A stretch of 64,000 nt of DNA from Eulemur rufifrons (GCF_041146395.1 NC_090989.1:219140843-219204842); one strand, 5' to 3'; shown: positions 12,690 through 25,716, numbered from the stretch's first letter. Program-made: numbers and translations. The notes: generated by a model from the letters alone, not told the origin.

Positions 12690-12818
12690 CCTCATTTTCT
12701 TTCCAGTCAGTAGCTATTGGAGGGCCACCTGGCTCAAGCCTTGGACCTCTTTATTCTTCTCATACTCACTCCTGGGGTGATCTCATTCAGTTGTATGGCT
12801 TTAATTATTTCTGTATCA
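12690..12818 (+). mobile_element. L2 LINE, left part (interrupted)
   Basis: TACTCACTCCTGGGGTGATC and CTCATTCAGTTGTATGGCTT match the L2 3' region. The element breaks near 12818 and resumes at about 13675 (GGTGACTCCATAATTTCAG), which is the next piece of L2 in order. The interruption is two later repeats. Confidence 0.75.
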
Positions 12819-13198
12819 TTCAGGATGGGCTAGGCTATGATGCAATAACAAATAGCTCCTGTATTTCAGGAAACTAAAACAGCAAGATCTATTTCTCACT
12901 CATGCTATGTCGCTGTGAGTCAGCTGGCACTTATGTTATAAGTTGTCCTCAATCTGGGACCCAGACAGATGGAGCAGCCACCATCTGCAGAACTGTCAGT
13001 AGACAATGGCAGGAAACAAAAAAAAAAAAAAAAAAAAAGGAAAGAATTCTTGAGAATTTCATATTGAAGTTAAATGGTCCAGCCTAGAATAGCTTCCTCT
13101 CATACTTATTTTCAAATCCCCACTAACCAAAGGGTGTTAAGAAATGCAGTCTTACCATATACCTGGAAAGCAGAGGACTGAAAATATCTGGTACTAAA
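12819..13198 (+). mobile_element. Old interspersed repeat, unnamed family (copy 1)
   Basis: Features shared with 21796-22215: GATGCAATAACAAAT, TATTTCTCACTCATGCTA, GGAGCAGCCACCATCTG and a GAAATGCAGTCTTACCATAT end. I recognise it as a mammalian-wide repeat, probably LTR- or MER-type, but cannot name it. An A run of about 20 at 13018-13037 is a local expansion. Confidence 0.5.
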
Positions 13199-13650
13199 TG
13201 TAAGGACAGGCAAAAAAGGAAGGTGAAGAGAGCCTGAATGCCACCATTTTAACCGATATCAGACCCTAACCACCTTGAAAAAGGAAGTTGTCAGCAAGCT
13301 GTGGGCCCGGGACCACCCGAGGATGGAGGATGGATGAATTACTAAGCCAGATGTCTTACAAACAGCTTCCTCTTAGCTTTCTGTGACATCAGTTTATGAT
13401 TAACCTTTATGGCCTGACCTCAAGACAATGCTGGTCAGATATAGCTGTTTCCTAATGGGATTTTTGAACATTTAAAAATATTACCATTGCCCCATAAGGG
13501 GCCCCTGCCTGTGGGTAGGATATGTTGTCTGTCTCTCTCAATAAACTCTGTCACTAGTTGGCCAGCACTTGAATTCTTTCCCATACAAAGCCAGGAACCT
13601 ACTTGGTGAGTTTAGGGGGCTTTCCTCCCTTTCTTGGGACAGCCCCTGCA
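13199..13650 (+). mobile_element. Solo LTR, probably ERV1 class
   Basis: Begins TGTAAGGACAGG and has a poly(A) signal and R-like region (CTCTCAATAAACTCTGTCAC at about 13536), then GGAACCTACTTGGTGAGTTT and GGGACAGCCCCTGCA. This is the layout of a gammaretrovirus-like LTR. The exact ends are uncertain and no TSD was found. No viral genes are attached. Confidence 0.6.
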
Positions 13651-13674
13651 TCGATACCACATTGTCTGTTTCTT

Positions 13675-14700
13675 TCTGGTGACTCCATAATTTCAGACTC
13701 CAATCTTTAGAATGAAACTTCTACTGAACTCCACTCTCATATATCCAATTTCTAAATCCATGTTTCAGTTTGAAAGCTTACGAGCATCTCAAATTCAGCA
13801 TGTTCAAAGAAGAATGCTCGTAGGTGACTCCCACATCTACAAGCCTTTCTCCTCCAAGCTTCCCCATCTCAGTAAATTACCATCATTTACCAATGTGCTC
13901 ATGCCGCAAACGTGGAGTTGTTTTATACTCTCCCTTTTCTTTAAAATCACATATTCAACTACCGTTAAGTTCTTTTATCTCAAGATTCACAATTTTCCAA
14001 AACCAACCACTTCTTACTACATCTCTTACCAACTATTTAGTGTAAATCACTACTTTGTCTTACTAGGACCTCTAAAGTGGTCTCCTAATTAGCCTCCCTG
14101 CTTTTCCTAAAAATTATTATTCATACAGAAAATGAAATCATCCTTTAAAATCATAAACTAGATCATTTCATACCCTATTTATATCACTTCAATGACTTCC
14201 AGTCACTTTTATATTTAATTTCAAACTCCTTACCATAGTCTTTAAAATCCTCATTATCTCACGCATATTGAAAATCTGTTCATCACCCAGTGGCTAGAAT
14301 GATCCTTCTAAGATATATTTCTCATCATGATACGTTCCCTCTTAAAACATTCAGATGGTTTTGTAACACTTAGATAAAATCCAAAGTTCTTACCATGGCT
14401 TTAAATTTCTTTGTCGTCTTGTACCTAGCACTCTCTATGGCAACATTTTACCATTGCCCTCCTCACTTATCATAATGCATTGTCCTAACTCCTTTACTGC
14501 TTGTCAAACTTCCCATAAACCTTCTGCTATTAACACCATTGTTTTTGCAATTTCCTTAACCTGAAGCTTTCTTACCTAATCATCTGCTTAAGCATCACCC
14601 CTCACTCAAGCCTTCTTTCTCTGTCTGCTATCCAGCGTAACATTTCTCCTATTTTCCTCCACAACACTCCATCTTCTTATCCTGTTTCTTTCTTTAAAAT
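13675..14700 (+). mobile_element. L2 LINE, right part
   Basis: Continues the L2 at 12690. Recognisable stretches are CATCTCAAATTCAGCATGTT, TCTCCTAATTAGCCTCCCTG, TTAAAACATTCAGATGG, AAAATCCAAAGTTCTTACCA and AAGCCTTCTTTCTCTG. No open ORF2 frame remains. The open frame at 13712-14092 lies inside it and is chance. Confidence 0.8.
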
Positions 14701-16184
14701 GCCAGAAAAATCATGATTTTTAAGAAAGATTGAAGGAAAAACAAAAGATCATGAGAAAAATGCAAGAGTAGCTCCCTTGCAAAGATGAATAAGTGCCCTT
14801 TTGGTCAAAGGGCAGAAGATGCTCCATTCCTTGTTTTTATGCTTCCTTAAGGACATCTCTCCACCCACTGAGCTGCCAGGGCTTCTTATGCCCATAATTT
14901 GGGTCCTCCTTTGCTTTATAGAAATCCTATAAAAAAAGCAATCTTCCCTCATTGTCTCTATGATCTCCCTCTCATTCAATCCACTGATTATTTTATGTGT
15001 TTGCTATGCTTCCAATTCTGCTCACACTGCCCTGTCGTAAGTCACTACCTATGAAATTAATAATTAAATGGAAGTGCTGTAAAGTTGTCTTTTAACAAAT
15101 GCTTTTCCAAAAGGAAAGGAAGTTCTTTTTCTAATCAAATATAAGAGACTAAGAGAACAAGTTTTAATCACAGCTACAGTGGTTTCCTCACAGACTTAAA
15201 CAGAACATTTCCAGAAAAAATCCAATTTGATTTGCATTCAAATTTCTTTTTCCCTCAAGCCTATACTGCATAAACTTCAGTTTGGATTAATGTGATCTCC
15301 TTTACATAAAAGGCTTCTCCTTTTACATAACACTTCAAAATTATCATGCTATTAATAACCTCAAAATATGTTGATGAGGGTATGATGAGCACAAGAAACA
15401 TTATATACAATTTGCAATAGATCTACATAGAGATTTTTGTAAATGAGACAGTGCGAACTTTGAAGACAACCATAAAAGTAGTGAGGCATCAAGGAGAGTA
15501 CTTCAAAGTCTTGAAATTAAAGTTATCAGGTTCAGTAATTTCCAAGATTATTTAACCATTCTGAATAATCACAGCATCACAGAAGCAAATAGAAAAGATT
15601 TTGAGCAACTTATGAGTAATGGGCTTAGGTCACATCCTAAAAGAGATTAAATTCCTTCCTTTAACCTAAACTGTTAACCAATACGGTTATTATCAAGTTG
15701 AATGATTTGTTCAGGTAGCATTTATCGATTTTTTAGATACACACTAATTATGGGTATATCTGGTGGTGAATCTTAGGGAAGTATTTAAAACAGATATGAA
15801 AACATAGTCTCCAACCTCACTGAACACACACACACACTCACAAGATATAATATGTTCATGAAGTGCAATTGCTAAAAACCTGACATTTCTCAGAAAATAT
15901 ATAGTGCATGGTATCTATAAGTTTAGTTGGAATCTTGTTTTAGCTGAGAAACTTAACTAGAAAGTGATGAAGAGAGTAAAAATAGCTACTGTTCATATCC
16001 TATTGGTGTCTTTGTAGACTGTTTTGACATAAAAAAATTAGCTAATAAACTCAAGAAAATAAAATGTTAGAGGCTAAGCTAGCCCAAAATGCTTCAAAAA
16101 ATAGAATTCTAATGCAATATTTCTTGTGGCTTTGAGTTTCCTTTTTCATTGCATTTTACTGGTTACACACCTCTATTAGGTTGT
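14701..16184. other. Unassigned sequence
   Basis: No gene or clear repeat. A short (AC)6 lies at about 15825-15837. Confidence 0.4.
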
Positions 16185-16432
16185 TCTGCATAGTGGTTAA
16201 TAACAAGGGCTTTGGAAGCAAACTACTTGAGTATTTTGTCCCAGCTTTACTACTTAATAACTTACTGAGACACTTTGTTTTACTTTTTCTCTTTATTTAT
16301 AGGAGATAATTATAGTATTTATCTCAAGGGGTTGTTATAAGAAGTAGATGAGTTGACAGTCTATAAAGTACTCAGAACAATGTCTGGCACTTAGTAAATA
16401 TCTAGTACATGTTATTACTTTAATTATTAATA
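16185..16432 (+). mobile_element. MIR SINE, near full length
   Basis: In order: TAGTGGTTAATAACAAGGGC (5' region), the core CAGCTTTACTACTTAATAAC, GGTTGTTATAAGAAGTAGATG, and the 3' part CAATGTCTGGCACTTAGTAA. Confidence 0.85.
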
Positions 16433-16949
16433 ATTTCAAACAGTTAAGTATTAAACCATTATTTGATATTTTATAAATTCCTATACTGTTAGAAAAGTGC
16501 CTGATATATATTAGCTGCTCAATAAATATTTGTCTGAGAGAAGCAATGGTTTAAATTGGTCGTGCTTCCATTTTACCACTTCTAAACTTCAATTCATAAG
16601 TTATTCATCCTGCTTAAAGGTGTAAATTAAAGTCAACTGCAGGAAAATATAATCCCTCTAATTCAATCACTCCATTTTAGTGTGAAAATATAACACAGCA
16701 ACTGAGATCGGAAGAGTAACTTAACAGTAGCTCCAGCAGAAGGGTTTATTTTAGGTATCTTTGAGTGGAAGATGTTTTTGGAAGAACCAAATGGAAGAGT
16801 CTGACTCAGAAAAGGAAAAAAAAAACATATCATGCCTGGTTGCTCAGTAATCCAGGAAGAATTACTCAAGTAGGCTTAAAATATCATGTCTTTTAATAAC
16901 TTTGTAACTCATTGTACCTTTTATGGAAAAAAATAACTATAATTCACTT

Positions 16950-17150
16950 AACATTTACTATGTTCTATACTCTGGTAATTAAGCACTGTACCCTCAATAT
17001 TTGATCATACCTACTCTTTAGCTAATACGATTCCAATGTTATGATGAAACTAAAACAGAATTAAAATAATTTGCTCAATGTCACATGGTAGAAATTAATA
17101 AGCTAGTATATTTGATTCTAGTTGAATCTATACTTTTACTCAGGATGACA
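16950..17150 (-). mobile_element. MIR SINE fragment (diverged)
   Basis: Reversed MIR pattern: TTTACTATGTTCTATACTCTG, ACAGAATTAAAATAATTTGCTC, TCACATGGTAGAAATTAATAAGC. Highly diverged, so the boundaries are approximate. Confidence 0.6.
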
Positions 17151-20100
17151 TTTATCTCCATTACTTAGGTCCTCCCTATAATTCCCTGGAGATTTTGCTC
17201 AAGTAGGTAAAATAAAATGTATTAGCTATGTGCTTAGTCATGTGTAAAGGAGCTGTGGAGTTTATAGATGATGAACTAAACATTATTACTTTGAGGTATC
17301 TACACTATAGTATGAAAGTAGGAGATGTGGCCAAAAGACTTCTGCATAGGAAGAAAGCAGAATAAATCATAGATTACTGTTTTACTCTGAGTAGAAGAGA
17401 TTCCACAGCTGACTATCATCTTCTTAGTAATTCTGGCCAAACCACTCCTTTATAAAATGGAGTGATCAAATTAGAAGCTTTCTATAATGTCTTTCAAATA
17501 TAAAATGCAATGATTCTACCCTCACATTATCTGATCATAATGTGTATATTCTGCTTTCTAATGTATGGAAGATAAGTTAAAGTTGGGAATTTAAAGAAAG
17601 CTACATAAGGTAGGGAGATTGAATACCCGAATGGGAAGTTTACATGGTCATGAAGCCACATGGTTCCGCTGAAGAGTATCAGTGTTTACTTTACAATAAT
17701 GCTTTAGAAATGCTTATAAAACTCAGGGAACAAACCATTGTGTTCCTTCCCTCTAAGTGTGTGCCAGCCAGGCAGAGGGCAGCGCATACAATGAGTCCAT
17801 GAAACTGTTGCTAAGGCTCACACTCTAAAATACTTTGTTACATGGAAAACTAACAATAATAAACACAAAGATGAAAATAAAACTTTAAAAATAAATTCTA
17901 GAGATTTCTTTCTTTCCTCCTTTGATTTTCAACCTTTGCTCTGGAGGGAGACATTACCATTATTTTCGTGGGCAGCGGAGAGAATGTTTATGGACTATAC
18001 AAATGTGCTTGAAAAGATGGTTCAGAACAAAGAGTATCAGTATCTCTACTAGGGAGAATCACCTTCCAACCAATCTAAAGCCAATACTCTTAACCTTTTT
18101 TTTTTTCCTTTGCATTTCAAATACTCAAATATCATGAATAAATGAATAATCTTTTTTACTAACATTTTAAATTTTCAGTCTCAAGACTGAAGACACTGAT
18201 GTCAAGTGGTGTCTGAACTAAGTGTTTCCCATTCGCATCCCCATCCCCAACTTAGGAAATGGGTAAATTTTAACAAACCTTCTATCTTTCAGGTATTAAG
18301 TCTCAGCTCCCCTAAATCTCTTGCCCTGACACTTGTAATTTGCTGCAGAGATGTTGTATAGTTTGCTAATATGCAGTTTAATGTGTACAAGGAAAGACTA
18401 ATCTACAAATGATAGGTATTCTTTCCCAAGACAGATCTCATAGCCAACAGCTATTAATAAAAACTCCTATTGTGAATGATCATTATATTTAAAAACAATG
18501 TCCATACAGCACAGTCCTCAAAATTGGTAAAAGATATCAGGAAAGTATTACTCTGGGTTTGAAATGTAAAGAGAAAAATGTAATAGATGAGATTAGCTTT
18601 TCACATAAATGAATTACCTTGGCATATAGTTTGTTTGTTACTGGTGGGAGCGAAGCTGCTTCTGAATCTGATAAAAGCAACAACAGCGTGTTTCTGTTCC
18701 AAGGAGAGTAACTTGTATAAAGACGTTGTATATTAATCAGTTGCATTGTACCTAACTGTCTGAAATAATGATATAAACTGGAGTGAAGATACAAAAAAGG
18801 TGACAAACTAGACAATAATTTATTGTTTTCTCTGAGATGTCTGGGGAGATGCTTTGACTTTCAATGAGTTGTGTTAATTATGAACAAAACCCTACAATGT
18901 TAGAATGGTCAATTAATAGAGATAACTAACTTAATCAACATCTCCTAACTTGTAATCCTATGCCCACAAAGCACTAGCCTGAATAATAATTGGGTTTCTA
19001 ATAAACTTATTTGCCAGAGGGAAATGATTTACTTTAAGTATTAAGATTTGTTTTATATGTCTACCTCTTAGTTAACAGAAACATATGTCAACAGAAATTA
19101 ATAAATCAGCATTTTAGATTGAAAATTTGTTCATAGGTGTTTTGTTAGTGCCTCTGAGCTTGAACCTGCACAAATGAAAAAGTGTCTAGAACCATGGTGA
19201 TCTTACTAACATACTATATCTTCTGTATAAATTGGCCAGCTGGTCTCCCTCTTTTGACATTACTTTAGGAGAAAATACTTACCTCCATAAATCCAGATAA
19301 AGAAATATGGTAGACAACTACATGATTCCAATGTCAGCTTGATTTACTGAAGTAGGCACTGGAATGTATTGACAGACAATTAATTGAATATTTGAGATAA
19401 GAACTGCCTAAAAACATTCAAGATAAATGGTTACCATAATGATCACCTAGAACCAAATGGACATCAGAGCATTCCTGTCTGAAACTTAAGTCAAAATACA
19501 CAACTCATGCTTGGCATTGTAAGCACCCAATACATTTATTCATGTCTCTCACACACACAAACTCTGTGATCAATGTGCAAAGTTACCATCTAGAGTAAGT
19601 GTTTCACTTGTGACTAAGTACTCTGAGCAACAAACTTGTGGTGTATGTACCGTTTTCTGTAATTGAGAAGAGGTGTGCTTTTAATATAATCCTCATTTTT
19701 TACTATTTTAATAAATATTTTTAAAAATTAGTTTATGAGACAGTCTTGAGACTTTTATAAATTTAAAAATAACCACCTAGATGTATTCACATTCTCATTG
19801 ATACATGATTATTTTTACCTCCAGATCGAAATCTTTCACCTCAATATAAGTCTATTGATGAAACTCAAATTTAGTTAGGGATGGCATACATGTTCTGTAT
19901 TTTGGTTCCTGATAATAAGAATAACTTGACATGAACACATTCCTGTATTTTATATAACAATTATGTCCAAAGATAATCTATTTCCCTATTTTGGCAATTT
20001 TGAACAAATTAAAGTAAAAAAAAATCCTAACTTACCTATCTAGGTAATAGCCATTTCCTCTTTTTTGTCTTCATCCTCTCTTTTCTCCTGGTTGAAGTCA

Positions 20101-20394
20101 CTCGTGGCATCTCTGAATTCTGCAAACCTAGTGAATCTTTTACATTTTTCCTGTCTTGACAAGGAACATTTCATTATTTTCTTCATTGTATTAATGGAAT
20201 TTTAACATGTGTGTTATTCACTTATGAATTTAGATTTATTTCCATGAACAAAGCTTCATATTTTCCCATAAAATACATACATTTTAAAATAGAACATGAA
20301 CCAAAGCTTCAAAATTCACAGATTTAACTTATTTTTAATATAAACAAATACATATTAAGGGCTTCTTATATTTGAGGGTAAGTTTTAGTCATCA
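17151..20394. other. Repeat-poor unassigned block
   Basis: About 3.2 kb with no repeat family or gene that I can recognise. The longest open frames (17922-18137 plus, 18537-18815 minus) are short and show no domain. Confidence 0.45.
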
Positions 20395-20545
20395 TATAGC
20401 ATTGCACTTTCATGATGTTTCTAAAAAATATGACAGGGAAATATCTACATTTTATAGGTAAAAAACAGGCTCAAAGAGGCAGAGCAAGTCAATAAGCTCA
20501 TGTAGACAAAGGTAGACAGAAAAGGCAAAGCTTTAACCTCTCAGA
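20395..20545 (-). mobile_element. MIR SINE fragment (diverged)
   Basis: Reversed MIR: TAGCATTGCACTTTCATGATG, CATTTTATAGGTAAAAAACAGG, CTCAAAGAGGCAGAGCAAGT. Identity is weak but the order is preserved. Confidence 0.6.
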
Positions 20546-21656
20546 TCTCCAGTATGTTTTACAGAGAGCAGTCAAATATTACACATGGTGTCTACTTCTA
20601 ATGTTCAAATATTTGGTGAAAACTGAGTATAGAGGAAATTATTTTGAAATTTCTCTAAATGATCTATAAAGTATAGTACAGTATACATGATTCACTGTAC
20701 ACAACCCTGTAAATACATCTATCAGTTTGCTAGAACTTTAAACTAAGGCAGTAAGATAGAATAGACATGAAATATTTGACTGAGATATGAAACTGGGAAG
20801 CCGTTAGTACTGGAGGAAAGTTGGATAGAAAAACAAACAAAAATATAGTATGCTTCACTAAAGTCTTATATTGAAGCTATAATAGACTTCAGAGTGGAAA
20901 TTAGGAGAAAATTCCAGGGAAAATTTCATTGTGGGAGAAGGGAGATGCTGAGCTGTGAGTCCCAACACTGGGAATGGGTGAGGGTACCTGCTTAGTAAAG
21001 GGTTTTCAATGGGTTTACTAAAAGAATTTCATCCATGCTTTCTTCAGTATGAGGGACAAAGGGACCAATGTTTGTCTCACATTGGAAAGTCTGAAGGGCC
21101 ACAGACAGGTTGGCCAACAACTGACTTGTAAGTCAAAGAAGAGGCAATTGCACTGGGTTTGACCTGCACTTTCCAATTTTATTTGGCCAAAGTATGTGTT
21201 AGTGTTTTCTTTGGACCAGGAGAAAAGTACAAGCATTAGAGGATTAGTGTAGGAGTTGCATTTTGTTCTGTCCTGTAGGGGTACCTGTCCGCTACCAGAA
21301 ATTGGATCGCTCCATTCCCAGTGTCTTCAGAATAATTATGGTAAGAAAGTGAAATTATAGATGAGAGGTCCCCAGCAATGGAGAAAGGACATTCTAGATA
21401 ACTCATTGAGATTGGGCTGTGTTTTTCAGAGCACAAAGTTCAGCAGATGTTAACTGGAAGTTTAGGTAAAAAAAGTTCTGTGATTCAACAATATTGGAAA
21501 AAACAGTTTTTAAAAGTCTCTCTCTTGATTTACAATGCATATTAGTATATTAGAGATTCTGGAAACCCTTGGGGTAAGCACACTTTATTTTTCTTTAAAT
21601 CCATTATTTACAAATGATTTCATTGAATATGGACTTTTCTATATACCAATTAATAT
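20546..21656. other. Unassigned sequence
   Basis: No gene or clear repeat recognised. Confidence 0.4.
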
Positions 21657-21679
21657 TGTGTGTGTGTGTGTGTGTGTGT
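21657..21679. repeat. (TG)n microsatellite
   Basis: About 11 TG units. Confidence 0.95.
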
Positions 21680-21795
21680 ATCTTCTTGGAGCACAGATTA
21701 GATTGAGAAACCTGACTTAACATTTTCTTCTGTTTCTCCAAATTTGAACACATTTGCAAAAGAAAAATGCTTTGAAAAAGTGGTTTCATAATGTA

Positions 21796-22215
21796 TTAGT
21801 CACAATCATACTGACTATACTTTAGTAACAAATAAATCCTTAGATCTTAGTGAATTAACTCCCAAAAGGTTTATTTATCTCTCATATCACAGTCCGATGC
21901 TTGTCAAGTGGCTTTCTTTGCTGCTTCCCTTCTAAAAGTGACTCAGGGATCTGAGTTGCTTCCATTTATCCATCTTGTACTTCCACCATTTCACACTTCT
22001 TTTCTTCAAACCTCAAAGACAAGAGAGAGGAACATATTAACACCATCCCATTCTTGCTTGCCTCCAACCAGAAATGGAACATCGCTTCAGTCCTTCTCAC
22101 ATTCCCATTGGCAAGAACTTAGTTATATGGTTCCAACCTAACAGCAAGATAGGCAATGTAATCTTCCTTTGTGCTCCAGGAAAAGAAATGGTGTGGCTAA
22201 CAAATAGCATTTTCT
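21796..22215 (+). mobile_element. Old interspersed repeat, unnamed family (copy 2)
   Basis: Same family as 12819-13198: AGTAACAAATAAATCC, AGGTTTATTTATCTCTCATA, CATTGGCAAGAACTTAGTTA, AATGTAATCTTCCTTTGTGC. Two independent copies in one window support its being a dispersed repeat. Confidence 0.5.
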
Positions 22216-22319
22216 CTGGCACACATCATAAGTATTTTCATAACAAGAGAAAAAAGAGGTAGCAAGAAGGGGCTCTCATGTTTGCATACTGGTTCTCCAT
22301 TGTCATTTCTGATATTTCC

Positions 22320-22465
22320 ATTCATGCTCAAGATGCATTCATTCACTTAGTTGACAAGTGTACCTGAATGTCTGCTATGTGACAGATAGTAGTCTGGGCA
22401 TTAGGGGTGTATTAGTAAATATTAAAGGCAAAACCCTGCCCTCATGAATTTTAGAATAAAAAAAT
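22320..22465 (-). mobile_element. L2 LINE 3' end
   Basis: The reverse of the L2 end: CATTCATTCACTTAGTTGAC, GTCTGCTATGTGACAGATAG, AACCCTGCCCTCATGAATTT. Confidence 0.7.
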
Positions 22466-22984
22466 GTTCTTTTTTTCTCCCAAATACTCATTATTTTCAT
22501 CTGCAAAGCAGTGTTTGAAGATAGCTATTACATATCTGTCATTGTGGTCAAAATATAGTATCTTGACTTCTATTTAGATCATAGATCTAAAAGAAAGACT
22601 GTTAGACTTTAAATGAATATGTATTAAATGGCTAAATTTATCTTTAAAATCCCCTATTACACTTCACAGCATGTTTTCTTTTTTTGAAAAGTTTCAAAGA
22701 AACAGAAAAATCACAGTGATATGATAAGCAAATGTACAGGAATGATTTAAATTTTGAATCATTTTACAATATTTATTTCATTTTTTTTCTTATAGAAATA
22801 ATACTCTCTGGACATAGCAAAAACCAGAGATTGGTTCATATGCTTCTTGTATTGTTTTATATTTTCTTATGCATTTGTTCATATTCACAGAGAGTAGGTA
22901 ATTATTTTGTGAATTTTTAAAATATGCCTAAATTTCATACATGACAAAGATATAAATTATTGTCCTTATGGTATATAATGTAAG

Positions 22985-23643
22985 AGCCAAGGAAAACCCT
23001 TTGCCCTCTGAAGGTTTGCTAAAAATCAGCTGACAAGCAGTAGATTAGTAGGAGAAAAGTCATACAAAATTTATTTTAACATGCATAGCATGTGTAATTA
23101 CAGGAGAATGATTACCTAATAACCCCATGGGGTACAAAAGTTTATACATCCATCTTCACAGGGGAAGGGGAGATAGAGGAAATGTGGCAATTTGAAAGAT
23201 AGTAAATGATTTTTATGGGAACTTAATGGACTTGGAGAATGTAGGATGGCCTAGGACAAAGTCTGTTGGGCTCACAGAGCAGGCAATGGCTGTAGTAAAT
23301 GATTCTCTTTCAAATACTAATGGGACCAAAATAGAAGACAATGATTTGTGGCAAAAGTCCATCCAGGGATATTGACAGGCTTCAGCCTTTCTTCCTGTGA
23401 TATGAGTTAAGTGAATGAAAATGCAGGGAAGGGACCAGAGGTGTTTGTTTTCTCTTTTGGATGACCTGGAGTTTAGGAAGATAAGAGGGACAGCTTCATC
23501 CTGTGCTTCGGGAGAGTCAGGATTGAGAGACAGGAGGGCTGAGAAGGGCAGAGCAGGGCAGAGAGACCTTGAGGCCACTTCTTTAGTTCAGCATGTCAAA
23601 GCACCCTATTTTGGGGTATTGGTTTCTAAGGAATTAATAAACA
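22985..23643 (-). mobile_element. LTR-like interspersed repeat
   Basis: Reads as a minus-strand LTR: TG at 23643 (TGTTTATTAATTCC), then TACCCCAAAATAGGGTGC, and near the other end a poly(A) signal AATAAATTTTG (about 23070). The pattern TTAGTAGGAGAAAAGTCAT followed by CAAAATTTATT is one I associate with an old mammalian LTR, but I cannot name it. The minus-strand open frame at 23213-23578 (121 codons) lies inside it and shows no retroviral domain. Confidence 0.5.
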
Positions 23644-23781
23644 TATGTTGATTAAATAAAGAAACGTAAGATCGCATAGAGAAACCTCAAGAATATTCAG
23701 CAGCTTATTTTTACATAATCAAAATACATTTTATTAGATTGTAACACACGTGCAGAGAAACACACAATAATAGGTAGATAT
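23644..23781. other. Unassigned spacer
   Basis: Short AT-rich spacer between two LTR-type repeats. Confidence 0.4.
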
Positions 23782-24442
23782 TGTGATAGGCAGAATTCTA
23801 AAGATATCCACCCAAGTTTCCTGTCTTCCTGTTATTCAATCAAATACTAATCTGGATATTGCTGTGAAGGGACTTTGAAAAGCTAATCAACGTTACAGAC
23901 CTTAAAATAGGGAGAGTATCTTGGATTATATAGATGGGCCCAGTATAAACACGTTAACCCTTGAAAGCAGAGAAATTTCTCCAGCTGGACTCACTGACCT
24001 ACAGAGAAGAAAGTGAGACAGAAGAAATCAGATAGAAGAGAAGTTGAGAGAGATTTGAAATGGGAGACGGATTCAACCACCATTGCTGGCTTTGAACATG
24101 ACGAAGGCCACAGGTCAAGGAATGTGGGCAGCTTTTAGACACTGAGAACAACTCCAGACTGATGGCCAGCAAGGAAATTGAGACCTCAGTCCTACCACCA
24201 CATGAGAATGGGAATGGTTTTTGTTAACCACCTGAGTGAGCCTAGAAACAGATTTTGTCTTAGAGCCTCCAGAGTGGAATGTAGTGGTCCTACACCTTGA
24301 TTTCAGCCTTGTGAGGCTGTAGGCAGAGAAACAGCTAAGCCTGGACTTCTGACCCCTGGAAACAATGAGATAATAAGTGGGTGTCATTTAAAGCCATTAG
24401 TTTTTTGGTAATTTGTTACTGCAGCAATAGAAAAACTATACA
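23782..24442 (+). mobile_element. MLT1-type LTR (MaLR)
   Basis: Begins TGTGATAGGCAGAATTCTAA. It contains GGACTTTGAAAAG, GAGACCTCAGTCCTACCAC, CTACACCTTGATTTCAGCC, GGACTTCTGACCCCTGG and the poly(A)-signal region AATGAGATAATAAGTG, and ends TAATTTGTTACTGCAGCAAT...TATACA. The order of these blocks is diagnostic of MLT1 LTRs. Confidence 0.85.
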
Positions 24443-24790
24443 AGTTCAAAAAATTATCACACAATGAATACACTTGTATAGCCATTATTGAAGCCAAGAA
24501 ATAAAACCTGTTCCTATCACTAACTACTTTTTGCTCCTCAGATATAATCGTGATCTTTACTTCTAACAATAGAGCTCAGTTTTGCCTATTTTTGAACTTT
24601 ATATTAATGGAAGCAGAAGTATGCATTCTGTTGCATCTGGTTTCTTTCATTCAATATTATGTGTATGTGATACATTCATGATTATACCTATACCTATAGT
24701 TTGTCATCTTCAGTGTTGTGTGATATTTCATACTGTGAATGTATCTCCCTATTTATGCTTTACATAGTCTCAAATTTCATCCTGATCTGC
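24443..24790 (-). mobile_element. Old L1 (L1M) 3' fragment
   Basis: Reversed L1M 3' region: GAAGCCAAGAAATAAAACC, CTTTACTTCTAACAATAGAG, TTTTGCCTATTTTTGAAC, GGTTTCTTTCATTCAATATTATG. It abuts the MLT1 LTR. Confidence 0.75.
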
Positions 24791-25716
24791 TTTAGGCTTT
24801 CTTCCTAAAATACATTCAACTTGTGTGGCTCATTTTAGATCATAAGCATTCTCAATGCAAGCATCAATGACCTAAGGGCAAATAGAAATAAAACCAGGGT
24901 AGCATTTCCTTATTGGGACTAGTATCAATTTTTCTTCCATTTAAAGAATGAAGACACTCACAACCTGTTTCTTTGAGAAAAACAACATTATTTCCTGAAC
25001 GGGTCCTGCACCCCAAATTCCATCCTGGGCTTGTGTGGAGAGGAGTATATGAGAAGGCACCTGAGAGGTAGGGAACAAAGAAAGAAAGGAATATTATAAA
25101 ATAAACTTCAAGGACACTGCTGTTTTATGAAAAATGTCAAATATGCATAGATGTTAGACTCACTTAAAGATTCTTTAAAAAACATGTCAAATCGCAGAGG
25201 GAAAACCGAATACTTAAATATTAAAAGCATGAAAGAATAAACCACTAGTAAAAAGAATAAGAAAATTTTCTCAGTAGAGGTGTTTTATGTTATATTTTGA
25301 TGAACTAAAAATTTAAAAATATCCCAGACATGCTAACATGTCAATTTGGTACAATTTTGAGGATTTTTTTCCCTAGAAATATAGACAGATTTGTAAAAAT
25401 GACATATAATAAACAAAGGGGGTGGGGAGAGAGTGAGAGAGGCATTGAAAGGAGCACCAAGAAGAAGCATTGAAAGAAATAACTTTACATTCCTTATGTA
25501 TTTCATAATTATATATGTTAGTGTCATATTTAGTAACATAATTCATTTATAAGTAAGACAACCAAGACAACTGAGGTTGATACTCCATAGCTCATCTTTA
25601 GTTATACTACCTAGCATGGAAACAATTCTCTGGATTGTAAACCATTCTGTTTAAACCTATTTATATTCAGATGTTTCATTTTGAGGAGATGACAAAGTAG
25701 TTTCATTGACATAGAC
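24791..25716. other. Unassigned sequence
   Basis: No gene or repeat recognised. Confidence 0.4.

Noticed and set aside
23213..23578. 121-codon minus-strand open frame
   Set aside because: Lies within an LTR-like repeat; the predicted peptide shows no gag, pol or env motif.
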